From contig NZ_RDBN01000005.1 in the NCBI RefSeq assembly GCF_008042075.1, positions 1,262,029 through 1,297,041 of the forward strand: 35,013 nucleotides of DNA, given 5' to 3'. This document shows, piece after piece, positions 22,317-30,781 of the stretch. Under the pieces are notes generated by a model. That model saw only the letters and a program-made list of their open reading frames with translations. It was not told the DNA's origin and did not search any database. Positions within the stretch are counted from its first letter, which is position 1. Each line of letters starts with the position of its first letter. Position numbers and translations under genes: made by a program. Source of the stretch: Streptomyces sp. UW30. GTDB lineage: Bacteria; Actinomycetota; Actinomycetes; Streptomycetales; Streptomycetaceae.

Positions 22317-22770
22317 ATTGGTACACCGCTCGCGCCGATCCGGTTCCCACTTCTGGCGAACCGAATTCAGGCCGAGTCGATCTCTCCCAATACCGGGTCG
22401 ATTTGCTCGAATCGCGCGGTGCGCAGGGCGGACTGCAGCGGACTGCAGCGGACTGCACGGTGCTCGCCACAAGCTCCCGAATCGATCTGGCCGGAGCTGA
22501 CCGACCTTGATCACAACTGGCGCCCATCCGACTGCACCGAACCGACCCCACACCCACCCTCAAGCCGACCTCACACCCACCCGAACTGTTCCTGACCCCG
22601 ACCGAACCATCCCTGACCTCGAACAGATCCCTCTCTGACCTCGACCGAACCAATCCCGCACCCACCCGAACCGCCCCGATCCCCGTCCGAGGCACCTCCG
22701 GTCTTGATCCAGCCCCCGTCCCCACCGTGGTCGCTCATTTGTCAGTGCCGGGCCGTAGGGTGGTCGCGCT
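22317..22770. repeat. noncoding region with degenerate short repeats
   Basis: No gene is supported in these 450 bp. GGACTGCAGC is tandemly repeated at 22430-22449 with a third partial copy. From about 22535 to 22680 the words ACCGAACC/CCCGAAC, CACCCACC and CTGACC(T/C)CGA recur in irregular order at intervals of about 20-35 bases on the plus strand. The base composition differs from the coding neighbours (C- and A-rich, few G on the plus strand). TAGGGT at 22757-22762, nine bases before the helicase ATG, may be its -10 element. Confidence 0.55.
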
Positions 22771-24759
22771 ATGACAAAGCCCTCACTCCCCGAACTCCTG
22801 CATGCCGCCGTCACCGCCGTAGGCGGCACGGAGCGCCCCGGCCAGGTGACCATGGCCGAATCCGTCGCGGAGGCGATCGACGGCGGTACCCATCTGCTGG
22901 CCCAGGCCGGCACCGGCACCGGAAAGTCGCTGGGCTACCTCGTGCCCGCGCTCGCGCACGGGGAGCGTGTCGTCGTCGCGACGGCCACCCTGGCCCTTCA
23001 GCGCCAGCTCGTGGAGCGGGACCTGCCCCGCACCGTCGAGGCGCTGCATCCGCTGCTGCGCCGCCGCCCCGAGTTCGCGATGCTCAAGGGCAGGTCGAAC
23101 TACCTGTGTCTGCACCGCCTGCACGAGGGAGTCCCGCAGGACGAGGAGGAGGGCCTCTTCGACCAGTTCGAGGCCGCCGCACCCACCAGCAAGCTGGGCC
23201 AGGACCTGCTGCGGATGCGTGACTGGGCGGACGAGACGGAGACGGGCGACCGCGACGACCTGGCGCCCGGCGTCTCCGATCGCGCCTGGGCGCAGGTGTC
23301 GGTGTCGTCGCGTGAGTGCCTCGGTGCTTCGAAGTGCGCGTACGGCGCGGAATGCTTCGCCGAGATGGCCCGTGAGCGGGCCAAGCTCTCGGAGGTCGTC
23401 GTCACTAACCACGCGCTGCTCGCGATCGACGCCATCGAGGGCGCCCCGGTCCTCCCGCAGCACGAAGTCCTGATCGTCGACGAGGCGCACGAACTGGTCT
23501 CCCGTGTCACCGGAGTCGCCACCGGCGAACTCACCCCGGGTCAGGTCAACCGCGCCGTGCGTCGCGCCGCGAAGCTGGCGAACGAGAAGGCTGCCGACCA
23601 GCTCCAGACCGCCGCCGAGGGCTTCGAACGGCTGATGGAGCTGGCCCTGCCGGGCCGCCTGGAGGAGATCCCGGAAGATCTCGCCTACGCCCTCATGGCG
23701 CTGCGTGACGCCTGCCGCACTGTGATCTCCGCGATCGGCGCGACCCGCGACAAGTCCGTCCAGGACGAGGACGCGGTCCGCAAGCAGGCCCTGGCCTCGG
23801 TCGAGTCCGTGCACGACGTGGCGGAGCGGATCACCAACGGCTCGGAGTGGGACGTCGTCTGGTACGAGCGTCACGACCGCTTCGGGGCGTCCCTTCGCGT
23901 GGCTCCCATGTCGGTGTCGGGCCTTCTGAGAGAGAAGCTCTTCGCGGACCGCTCCGTCGTCCTGACCTCTGCGACTCTGAAGCTCGGTGGCGACTTCAAC
24001 GGCGTCGGTGCTTCCCTCGGGCTCGCTCCGGAGGGCACGGAGGGCGACGACGTCCCGCAGTGGAAGGGAGTCGATGTCGGCTCGCCCTTCGAGTACCGCA
24101 AGCAGGGCATCCTCTATGTCGCCAAACACCTGTCGCGCCCTGCGCGGGACGGCGACCGTGTGGACATGCTCGACGAGCTGACCGAATTGATCCAGGCGGC
24201 CGGCGGCCGCACGCTCGGCCTGTTCTCGTCGATGCGGGCCGCCCAGCTGGCCGCGGAGGAGCTCCGTTCCCGCATCCCCGAGTTCCCGATCCTCCTTCAG
24301 GGCGAGGAGACGCTCGGTGAGCTGATCAAGAACTTCGCGGCCGACCCGAAGACCTGCCTGTTCGGCACGCTCTCGCTCTGGCAGGGCGTGGATGTACCCG
24401 GCCCCAGCTGCCAGCTGGTCGTCATGGACAAGATCCCGTTCCCACGCCCGGACGATCCGCTCATGAGCGCCCGCCAGAAGGCGGTGGAGGATGCCGGCGG
24501 CAACGGCTTCATGGCGGTCGCCGCCACCCACGCCGCGCTGCTCATGGCCCAGGGCGCCGGCCGCCTCGTACGGGCATCGGGGGACCGCGGTGTGGTTGCC
24601 GTACTGGACCAGCGGCTGGCTACCGCGCGATACGGGAGCTATCTGAAGACGTCACTGCCCGACTTCTGGTACACGACGGACCGTAACCAGGTCCGCAAGT
24701 CGCTGACCGCGATCGACGCGTCGGCGAAGCTGGCGGAGGCGAAGGCGGAGGCAGAGTAG
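22771..24759 (+). CDS. DinG/YoaA-type Fe-S ATP-dependent DNA helicase
   Basis: A 662-residue superfamily 2 helicase of the XPD/DinG class. Walker A AGTGTGKS is at 46-53 and the DEAH box (VDEAH) at 236-240. Four cysteines at 113, 183, 189 and 195, between motifs I and II, have the spacing of the 4Fe-4S cluster domain (YLCLHRL, then RECLGASKCAYGAECF). C-terminal motifs include VLTSATLKLGG (motif III region), LFSSMRAAQ (IV), FGTLSLWQGVDVPG (V) and AQGAGRLVR (VI). These are 5'-3' helicases acting on forks, R-loops or structured DNA in repair. ATG 22771 has no Shine-Dalgarno; a promoter two bases upstream is plausible. The neighbour lexA suggests a DNA-damage context, but I see no SOS box for this gene. 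Confidence 0.93.
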   Translation: MTKPSLPELLHAAVTAVGGTERPGQVTMAESVAEAIDGGTHLLAQAGTGTGKSLGYLVPALAHGERVVVATATLALQRQLVERDLPRTVEALHPLLRRRPEFAMLKGRSNYLCLHRLHEGVPQDEEEGLFDQFEAAAPTSKLGQDLLRMRDWADETETGDRDDLAPGVSDRAWAQVSVSSRECLGASKCAYGAECFAEMARERAKLSEVVVTNHALLAIDAIEGAPVLPQHEVLIVDEAHELVSRVTGVATGELTPGQVNRAVRRAAKLANEKAADQLQTAAEGFERLMELALPGRLEEIPEDLAYALMALRDACRTVISAIGATRDKSVQDEDAVRKQALASVESVHDVAERITNGSEWDVVWYERHDRFGASLRVAPMSVSGLLREKLFADRSVVLTSATLKLGGDFNGVGASLGLAPEGTEGDDVPQWKGVDVGSPFEYRKQGILYVAKHLSRPARDGDRVDMLDELTELIQAAGGRTLGLFSSMRAAQLAAEELRSRIPEFPILLQGEETLGELIKNFAADPKTCLFGTLSLWQGVDVPGPSCQLVVMDKIPFPRPDDPLMSARQKAVEDAGGNGFMAVAATHAALLMAQGAGRLVRASGDRGVVAVLDQRLATARYGSYLKTSLPDFWYTTDRNQVRKSLTAIDASAKLAEAKAEAE

Positions 24760-24765
24760 CCACGG

Positions 24766-24815
24766 GCATCGGTGGTTAGCCTGTCGCGGCGCCGCGACAG
24801 GCTAACCACCGATGC
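24766..24815. terminator. 50-bp perfect palindrome, bidirectional terminator candidate
   Basis: Bases 24766-24790 are the exact reverse complement of 24791-24815, with no spacer, starting seven bases after the helicase stop. As RNA it would form a stem of about 23 pairs with a 4-base loop. It lies between the convergent helicase and lexA genes. Confidence 0.85.
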
Positions 24816-24883
24816 AAAGTCCGCTGACGCCGGGTCCCCGCGACCCTGCTGCGTCCAAACGGCACAAGCCTTGACACAGCACA

Positions 24884-24917
24884 GGGCCCCGGAACCGGCG
24901 CAGGGGTCCCGGGGCCC
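24884..24917 (-). terminator. lexA terminator hairpin
   Basis: GGGCCCCGG (24884-24892) pairs perfectly with 24909-24917 around a 16-base loop, 41 bases after the lexA stop on the minus strand. Confidence 0.6.
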
Positions 24918-24958
24918 GGTCAGAGGGCGACGCCTTTCGGGTTCGCCCGCCGCAGCCG

Positions 24959-25738
24959 TCACACGCGCCGCAGCACCGCCACCACCTTGCCCAGGATGGT
25001 CGCGTCGTCGCCGGGGATCGGCTCGTACGCGGAGTTGTGCGGGAGGAGCCAGACGTGGCCGTCCTCGCGCTTGAAGCGCTTCACGGTGGCCTCACCGTCG
25101 AGCATCGCGGCCACGATGTCGCCGTTCTCGGCGACCGGCTGACGGCGGACCGTGACCCAGTCGCCGTCGCAGATCGCGGCCTCGATCATCGAGTCACCGA
25201 CAACCTTGAGCACGAACAACTCGCCGTCGCCCACCAGCTGGCGGGGGAGAGGGAAGACGTCCTCGACCGACTCCTCGGCGAGGATGGGGCCGCCGGCGGC
25301 GATGCGGCCGACCAGCGGGACGTAGGACGCGGCGGGCTTGCCGGCGGTGTCGGTGGGCTGCACGGACGCGGCCTGGTCGGAGCCGCGCACCTCGTACGCG
25401 CGCGGGCGGTGCGGGTCGCGGCGCAGGAAGCCCTTGCGCTCCAGTGCCATCAGCTGGTGCGCGACCGAGGATGTGCTGGACAGGCCGACCGCCTGGCCGA
25501 TCTCCCGCATCGACGGCGGGTAGCCACGGCGCTGCACGGAATCCCTGATGACTTCGATCACGCGGCGCTGCCTGTCGGTGAGCCCTGAGCTGTCCGCCCG
25601 GATACCGGGAGGTCGACCCGGCAGGGAGCGCTTGTGTCCCTCGGGATTCATGGCTTCGTTCATCGCATGCACCGGCTCGAGTCGGCCCTGGGAGCGGTCC
25701 TGGGCAGTGATGGTGGCACTGTCTGCGGTGGTGGTCAC
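24959..25738 (-). CDS. lexA: SOS-response repressor LexA
   Basis: The product (259 aa) represses DNA-damage genes and cleaves itself when stimulated by RecA filaments. After an actinobacterial N-terminal extension of about 50 residues comes a winged helix ([36 protein letters not shown]). The self-cleavage site Ala148-Gly149 is in GRIAAGGP, and the catalytic dyad is Ser183 (VGDSMIEA) and Lys220 (EATVKRF). I chose GTG 25738 ([10 protein letters not shown]), which follows AGAGGGG; the frame is open further upstream but would run across its own operator. An SOS box overlaps its -35, so it is autoregulated. Confidence 0.96.
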   Translation of the reverse strand: MTTTADSATITAQDRSQGRLEPVHAMNEAMNPEGHKRSLPGRPPGIRADSSGLTDRQRRVIEVIRDSVQRRGYPPSMREIGQAVGLSSTSSVAHQLMALERKGFLRRDPHRPRAYEVRGSDQAASVQPTDTAGKPAASYVPLVGRIAAGGPILAEESVEDVFPLPRQLVGDGELFVLKVVGDSMIEAAICDGDWVTVRRQPVAENGDIVAAMLDGEATVKRFKREDGHVWLLPHNSAYEPIPGDDATILGKVVAVLRRV

Positions 25739-25771
25739 GTCGGCCCCTCTCGATGGTCTCCCTGCTGCACA

Positions 25772-25801
25772 ACGGTAGTTGCTTTCGAAAGGTTGCGCCA
25801 A
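25772..25801 (-). promoter_or_regulatory. lexA promoter
   Basis: On the minus strand TTGGCG (25801-25796) and TACCGT (25777-25772) are separated by 18 bases. The -35 overlaps the SOS box. The transcript would start near 25765, giving a leader of about 27 bases. Confidence 0.55.
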
Positions 25802-25813
25802 ACACACGTTCGA
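25798..25813. promoter_or_regulatory. LexA-binding SOS box
   Basis: Reading the minus strand, TCGAACGTGTGTTTGG matches the actinobacterial TCGAAC-N4-GTTCGA box at 14 of 16 positions counting the free centre. It overlaps the lexA -35 and lies 60 bp before the start codon. Confidence 0.8.
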
Positions 25814-26147
25814 GTGAAAAATCGCGGATCGGCTTACGTGATCGCGTGTCGGGGTGTATGGCTGACGAGCTGGCCGGCGGGCAAAAGGGCCCATTGTTGT
25901 ACTCTTCACCGCCGGGGTGGCGACCTCGTGGGTTGTTGCCCCAGTCTGCCATCCGAGATCAGCTCAACCGGGAACCGACCCTCATCTGTGCGGGAGTCCT
26001 ACGTCCCCTCCGTGCGGCGCTCACGCTATCTCCGTATGTGCTGCAGCGATACGGCTGTGCATAGGAGTGTGCGGCGAGTGGGCGTGGCCGTACGGCACAT
26101 GCCGTGCCTGTGCGACACGCGCGAACGGCTTGGATGTATGAGCCAAT

Positions 26148-26163
26148 CCCCACATCTAGTGGT
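26148..26163 (+). promoter_or_regulatory. NrdR box 1
   Basis: The core CCACATCTAG (26151-26160) with flanking TGG fits the NrdR box consensus acaCwAtATaTwGtgt at most of its invariant positions. It is paired with a second box exactly 31 bp downstream. Confidence 0.65.
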
Positions 26164-26178
26164 TGGATTGCAGCAGCA

Positions 26179-26194
26179 GCCCAGAAGTTGTGGT
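26179..26194 (+). promoter_or_regulatory. NrdR box 2
   Basis: The core CCAGAAGTTG (26182-26191) followed by TGG is in the same orientation as box 1 and starts 31 bp after it, i.e. three helical turns, the spacing known for NrdR-regulated promoters. Confidence 0.65.
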
Positions 26195-26301
26195 CCCCCC
26201 GGTCTTCGGACCCTCGGAGATCGCCTATGCTTGGGGCTGCTTCGCGGGGCCCATGAGGCCCAGCGAGGCTATTGAGTCTGCTGTGAGGAGGGTTGGGAGT
26301 T

Positions 26302-26871
26302 ATGCACTGTCCCTTCTGCAGGCACCCCGACAGCCGTGTCGTCGACAGCCGTACTACCGACGACGGCACGTCGATCCGCAGGCGCCGCCAGTGTCCTGAC
26401 TGCTCCCGTCGTTTTACGACGGTGGAGACATGCTCGCTGATGGTGATCAAGCGGTCCGGAGTCACCGAGCCGTTCAGCCGTACCAAGGTCATCAACGGTG
26501 TGCGCAAGGCATGCCAGGGACGGCCTGTCACCGAGGACGCGCTCGCCCAGCTCGGCCAACGGGTCGAGGAGGCGGTGCGGGCCACCGGAAGCGCCGAGCT
26601 GACCACCCACGACGTGGGGCTGGCCATACTCGGCCCGTTGCAGGAGCTCGACCTCGTCGCCTATCTGCGATTCGCCTCGGTCTACCGGGCCTTCGACTCG
26701 CTCGAGGACTTCGAGGCCGCGATCGCGGAACTCAGGGAGACGACGGGACACCCCGCCGCGGACGACGAAGACCGCGAAGACGATGTGGACGCAGCCACGG
26801 GGGGCCAGGAGAACGACCGCGGGTCCGGAGGGACTGCACAGGTCCCCGTGCCCGCCAACGCCGCCGACTGA
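26302..26871 (+). CDS. nrdR: ribonucleotide reductase repressor NrdR
   Basis: A 189-residue repressor of ribonucleotide reductase genes. The N-terminal zinc ribbon has Cys3/Cys6 (HCPFC) and Cys31/Cys34 (QCPDC) with the RRRRQ stretch before the second pair. The ATP-cone (about 46-136) senses ATP/dATP ([20 protein letters not shown]). The C-terminal 45 residues are an acidic disordered tail, longer than the E. coli protein (149 aa) but common in Streptomyces. ATG 26302 follows GGGAG and GAGGAGGG. It is upstream of nrdJ in the same direction, with two NrdR boxes before it, so it represses its own operon. Confidence 0.96.
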   Translation: MHCPFCRHPDSRVVDSRTTDDGTSIRRRRQCPDCSRRFTTVETCSLMVIKRSGVTEPFSRTKVINGVRKACQGRPVTEDALAQLGQRVEEAVRATGSAELTTHDVGLAILGPLQELDLVAYLRFASVYRAFDSLEDFEAAIAELRETTGHPAADDEDREDDVDAATGGQENDRGSGGTAQVPVPANAAD

Positions 26872-27037
26872 GGGCGGGCCGGATCCGGACGTCAGACCCC
26901 GGAATCCGGTCGAGAGGGCGGCGACAGAAGACCTGTTGCGGGCGGCGATCAGAGGGTGCCCGCAGCACCAGACAGAACACGTGCCACGGGGAACATCGGG
27001 GCACTTCAGGGCGTTTTAGCCCGTACAGGGAGGCGGC

Positions 27038-29929
27038 ATGACAGAGACGGCGAGCGGTCCGGCACGGAGTTCCCGCGCCAAGGGCCCCAAGGCGGCCAAG
27101 GGACTGCGTGTCGAGCGCATCCACACCACCCCCGGCGTGCACCCGTACGACGAGGTGGCCTGGGAGCGCCGTGACGTCGTCATGACCAACTGGCGCGACG
27201 GCTCGGTCAACTTCGAGCAGCGCGGCGTCGAGTTCCCCGACTTCTGGTCGGTGAACGCGGTCAACATCGTCACCAGCAAGTACTTCCGGGGCGCCGTCGG
27301 CACCCCGCAGCGCGAGGTGAGCCTGAAGCAGCTCATCGACCGCATCGTGAAGACGTATCGGAAGGCCGGCGAGGACTACAAGTACTTCGCCTCGCCCGCA
27401 GACGCCGAGATCTTCGAGCACGAGCTGGCGTACGCCCTCCTGCACCAGATCTTCAGCTTCAACAGCCCCGTCTGGTTCAACGTGGGTACCCCGCAGCCCC
27501 AGCAGGTCTCCGCCTGCTTCATCCTGTCCGTCGACGACTCCATGGAGTCGATCCTCGACTGGTACAAGGAAGAGGGCATGATCTTCAAGGGCGGCTCCGG
27601 CGCCGGCCTGAACCTCTCCCGCATCCGCTCCTCCAAGGAGCTGCTGTCCTCCGGCGGCAATGCCTCCGGTCCGGTCTCCTTCATGCGCGGTGCGGACGCC
27701 TCCGCAGGAACGATCAAGTCGGGTGGCGCCACCCGCCGCGCCGCCAAGATGGTCATCCTCGACGTCGACCACCCGGACATCGAGGACTTCATCGAGACCA
27801 AGGTGAAGGAAGAGGAGAAGATCCGCGCTCTGCGTGACGCGGGCTTCGACATGGACCTGGGTGGCGACGACATCACGTCCGTCCAGTACCAGAACGCCAA
27901 CAACTCGGTCCGCGTGAACGACACGTTCATGAAGGCTGTCGAGACGGGCGGCAAGTTCGGCCTCACCTCCCGCATGACCGGCGAGGTCATCGAAGAGGTC
28001 GACGCCAAGGCCCTGTTCCGCAAGATGGCCGAGGCTGCCTGGGCCTGCGCCGACCCCGGCATTCAGTACGACGACACCATCAACCACTGGCACACCTGCC
28101 CGGAGTCCGGCCGTATCAACGGCTCGAACCCGTGCAGCGAGTACATGCACCTGGACAACACGTCCTGCAACCTCGCCTCGTTGAACCTGATGAAGTTCCT
28201 CAAGGACAACGGCAAGGGCAACCAGTCGTTCGAGGTCGAGCGCTTCGCGAAGGTCGTCGAGCTCGTCATCACCGCGATGGACATCTCCATCTGCTTCGCG
28301 GACTTCCCGACCCAGAAGATCGGTGAGAACACGCGCGCGTTCCGCCAGCTCGGCATCGGCTACGCCAACCTCGGCGCCCTGCTGATGGCGACCGGCCACG
28401 CGTACGACTCGGACGGCGGCCGTGCCCTCGCCGGTGCCATCACCTCGTTGATGACCGGCACCTCGTACAAGCGCTCCGCCGAACTCGCCGCGGTTGTCGG
28501 CGCGTACGACGGCTACGCCCGCAACGCGGCTCCGCACCTGCGTGTCATGAAGCAGCACGCCGACGCCAACACCGTGGCCGTCCGCATGGACGACCTCGAC
28601 ACGCCGATCTGGGCCGCCGCCACGGAGGCCTGGCAGGACGTGCAGCGCCTTGGTGAGAAGAACGGTTTCCGTAACTCCCAGGCGTCCGTCATCGCCCCGA
28701 CCGGCACCATCGGTCTGGCGATGTCCTGCGACACCACCGGTCTTGAGCCCGACCTCGCGCTGGTCAAGTTCAAGAAGCTGGTCGGCGGCGGCTCGATGCA
28801 GATCGTCAACGGCACCGTCCCGCAGGCCCTGCGCCGCCTGGGCTACCAGGAGGAGCAGATCGAGGCGATCGTCGCCCACATCGCCGAGAACGGCAATGTC
28901 GTCGACGCCCCCGGCCTCAAGCACGAGCACTACGAGGTGTTCGACTGCGCCATGGGCGAGCGCTCCATCTCCGCGATGGGCCACGTCCGCATGATGGCCG
29001 CGATCCAGCCGTGGATCTCCGGCGCCCTGTCCAAGACGGTCAACATGCCGGAGTCGGCGACCGTCGAGGAGGTCGAGGAGATCTACTTCGAGGCCTGGAA
29101 GATGGGCGTCAAGGCGCTCGCGATCTACCGCGACAACTGCAAGGTCGGTCAGCCCCTCTCCGCCAAGACCAAGGAGAAGGAGAAGGCCGAGGTCACCGCG
29201 AAGGCCGAGGAGACCATCCGTACCGCGGTCGAGAAGGTCGTCGAGTACCGCCCGGTCCGCAAGCGCCTGCCCAAGGGCCGTCCCGGCATCACCACGTCCT
29301 TCACCGTCGGCGGCGCCGAGGGCTACATGACCGCCAACTCCTACCCGGACGACGGTCTCGGCGAGGTCTTCCTGAAGATGTCCAAGCAGGGCTCCACCCT
29401 CGCGGGCATGATGGACGCCTTCTCGATCGCGGTCTCCGTCGGCCTCCAGTACGGCGTGCCGCTGGAGACGTACGTCTCGAAGTTCACCAACATGCGCTTC
29501 GAGCCGGCCGGCATGACGGACGACCCGGACGTGCGGATGGCGCAGTCGATCGTCGACTACATCTTCCGCCGCCTGGCGCTCGACTTCCTGCCCTTCGAGA
29601 CGCGCTCCGCGCTCGGCATCCACTCCGCCGAGGAGCGTCAGCGCCACCTGGAGACCGGTTCGTACGAGCCCTCCGATGACGAGGTGGACGTCGAGGGACT
29701 GGCCCAGTCGGCGCCGCGCGCACAGGAGCTGAGGGCCGTCGCCGCCCCCAAGGCCGAGGCTTCGGCGGCGCCCGCTCCGCAGCAGGCTCACACCAGCGCC
29801 GAGCTGGTGGAGATGCAGCTGGGCATCCAGGCCGACGCCCCGCTGTGCTTCTCCTGCGGCACGAAGATGCAGCGGGCCGGCTCCTGCTACATCTGCGAGG
29901 GCTGCGGCTCGACCAGCGGCTGCAGCTGA
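27038..29929 (+). CDS. nrdJ: class II (adenosylcobalamin-dependent) ribonucleotide reductase
   Basis: The product (963 aa) reduces ribonucleoside diphosphates to deoxy forms using a thiyl radical generated from adenosylcobalamin, independent of oxygen. Active-site residues are in place: Cys160 (SACFILSVDDS) and Cys377 (NTSCNLASLN) form the redox pair, and Asn364-Pro-Cys366-Ser-Glu368 carries the radical Cys and the catalytic Asn and Glu. The C-terminus has the redox/zinc-ribbon cysteines (LCFSCGTKM, SCYICEGCGST, ending SGCS), preceded by an Ala/Pro-rich linker. ATG 27038 follows GGGAGG. The 166-bp gap from nrdR has no terminator, so nrdRJ is an operon. Streptomyces also have a class I enzyme elsewhere. 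Confidence 0.97.
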   Translation: MTETASGPARSSRAKGPKAAKGLRVERIHTTPGVHPYDEVAWERRDVVMTNWRDGSVNFEQRGVEFPDFWSVNAVNIVTSKYFRGAVGTPQREVSLKQLIDRIVKTYRKAGEDYKYFASPADAEIFEHELAYALLHQIFSFNSPVWFNVGTPQPQQVSACFILSVDDSMESILDWYKEEGMIFKGGSGAGLNLSRIRSSKELLSSGGNASGPVSFMRGADASAGTIKSGGATRRAAKMVILDVDHPDIEDFIETKVKEEEKIRALRDAGFDMDLGGDDITSVQYQNANNSVRVNDTFMKAVETGGKFGLTSRMTGEVIEEVDAKALFRKMAEAAWACADPGIQYDDTINHWHTCPESGRINGSNPCSEYMHLDNTSCNLASLNLMKFLKDNGKGNQSFEVERFAKVVELVITAMDISICFADFPTQKIGENTRAFRQLGIGYANLGALLMATGHAYDSDGGRALAGAITSLMTGTSYKRSAELAAVVGAYDGYARNAAPHLRVMKQHADANTVAVRMDDLDTPIWAAATEAWQDVQRLGEKNGFRNSQASVIAPTGTIGLAMSCDTTGLEPDLALVKFKKLVGGGSMQIVNGTVPQALRRLGYQEEQIEAIVAHIAENGNVVDAPGLKHEHYEVFDCAMGERSISAMGHVRMMAAIQPWISGALSKTVNMPESATVEEVEEIYFEAWKMGVKALAIYRDNCKVGQPLSAKTKEKEKAEVTAKAEETIRTAVEKVVEYRPVRKRLPKGRPGITTSFTVGGAEGYMTANSYPDDGLGEVFLKMSKQGSTLAGMMDAFSIAVSVGLQYGVPLETYVSKFTNMRFEPAGMTDDPDVRMAQSIVDYIFRRLALDFLPFETRSALGIHSAEERQRHLETGSYEPSDDEVDVEGLAQSAPRAQELRAVAAPKAEASAAPAPQQAHTSAELVEMQLGIQADAPLCFSCGTKMQRAGSCYICEGCGSTSGCS

Positions 29930-29936
29930 CACCGTG

Positions 29937-29951
29937 CGGGGCTTCGCCCCG
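29937..29951 (+). terminator. first hairpin after nrdJ
   Basis: CGGGGC (29937-29942) pairs with GCCCCG (29946-29951) around TTC, eight bases after the nrdJ stop. Confidence 0.5.
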
Positions 29952-29995
29952 ACCGTCGAATAGCCCCTGAAGGGCACTGACGGCAGGTTGCGCAA

Positions 29996-30030
29996 AAGAG
30001 GGGCGCCGACGACAGGTCGGCGCCCCTCTT
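29996..30030. terminator. strong bidirectional terminator between nrdJ and the TerD-family gene
   Basis: A perfect 15-bp stem (29996-30010 with 30016-30030) closes a 5-base loop, with AAGAGG at its base and CCTCTT at the other end. It separates the convergent nrdJ (stop 29929) and TerD-family gene (stop 30089). Confidence 0.88.
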
Positions 30031-30088
30031 CGCTGTACGTCCGTCCCGCGTGTGGGCGCGTACGGCCACGCGCGCGTGCGGGCGACTC

Positions 30089-30622
30089 TCAGGTTTGACG
30101 AGTACTGCCCATGACCGCTGTGAACGTCGCCGGGTCGTCCTCGAAACCGTAGATGCCCGGGTGGAACGCCCAGCTGCTCGATCCTTCGCGCACGAACTCC
30201 GCGATCGTGGCCGCCGTAGAGCCCAGCACTCCGCCGAAGTCGTCCTCGGCCATGACGGTGTAGCCCTCGCGGATCCGCAGAGCCGGCTTGACGACGCTGA
30301 CGAAGGTGCGCTCAGCAGGGCGCTGCTGGATCACGACGCCGACCAGCACGCGCGCGTACCGGCCGTCGAGCCGGTCGAGCTCCACGGTCATCACCTCGTC
30401 CCAGCCGAACCCCTTGCCGTCCTTGCTGTCCCGGTTGAGATAGATGGTGCCGTCGGGAGAACGGCTGTCGAAGTGCACCACGTAGTCGGGATCGCCGTAA
30501 GGATCGCTGGTCAGATAGGTCGCGGCGACTATGTCCAGATCGGTGGGCGGCTGCCCGGCCGGACTCGGATCCCACTTGAGCGAGATCTCGACTTTCCGGA
30601 TCCCCTTGTTGATGGCGTTCAC
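30089..30622 (-). CDS. TerD-family protein
   Basis: A 177-residue protein of the TerD (tellurium resistance/Ca-binding stress protein) family. Recognisable are VEISLKWDPSP, the acidic loop PPTDLDIVAATYLT, SPDGTIYLNRDSKDGKG-GWDE and the C-terminal EFVREGSSSWAFHPGIYGF. TerD proteins bind calcium through clustered Asp residues; many Streptomyces carry over a dozen with roles in development and stress. GTG 30622 (VNAINKG) follows a GGGGAAGGGG stretch. It is a lone member here, with no terABCE genes nearby, so tellurite resistance is not implied. Confidence 0.86.
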   Translation of the reverse strand: MNAINKGIRKVEISLKWDPSPAGQPPTDLDIVAATYLTSDPYGDPDYVVHFDSRSPDGTIYLNRDSKDGKGFGWDEVMTVELDRLDGRYARVLVGVVIQQRPAERTFVSVVKPALRIREGYTVMAEDDFGGVLGSTAATIAEFVREGSSSWAFHPGIYGFEDDPATFTAVMGSTRQT

Positions 30623-30766
30623 CAGGCTTCCCCTTCCCCGTAACGCGAATGCTGCCAGCCTGAACTGCCCCGTGGACAAGGCCGGTTGTCCATCCTGCCA
30701 CGCGCGCGGGTACGCGCGCCGGGGACCTGTCGGGCCGACCGTGACCGGCGCCACGCTGACTGGCCT

Positions 30767-30781
30767 TACCATGGCGCGGTG
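30767..30781 (+). promoter_or_regulatory. candidate leaderless promoter for the YdbC-family gene
   Basis: TACCAT (30767-30772) lies six bases before GTG 30779. No Shine-Dalgarno precedes the start, so a transcript beginning at the GTG is the simplest reading. Confidence 0.45.

Noticed and set aside
22430..22680. CRISPR array
   Set aside because: The recurring words are 8-10 bases, irregular in spacing and order, with no constant repeat-spacer structure and no cas gene.
22312..22725. 137-codon minus-strand frame in the repeat-rich gap
   Set aside because: No ribosome binding site, no family and composition dictated by the short repeats.
25782..25791. CTTTCGAAAG palindrome in the lexA promoter as an extra operator
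   Set aside because: It is short, lies in the promoter spacer and does not match the LexA box; there is no independent support.
26872..27037. Cobalamin riboswitch before nrdJ
   Set aside because: I find no B12-box-like sequence and the gap is too short for the full aptamer; control by NrdR boxes upstream of nrdR is sufficient.
26732..29995. 1087-codon open frame antisense to nrdJ
   Set aside because: nrdJ is unmistakable on the plus strand; the antisense frame has the composition of a codon-position artefact.
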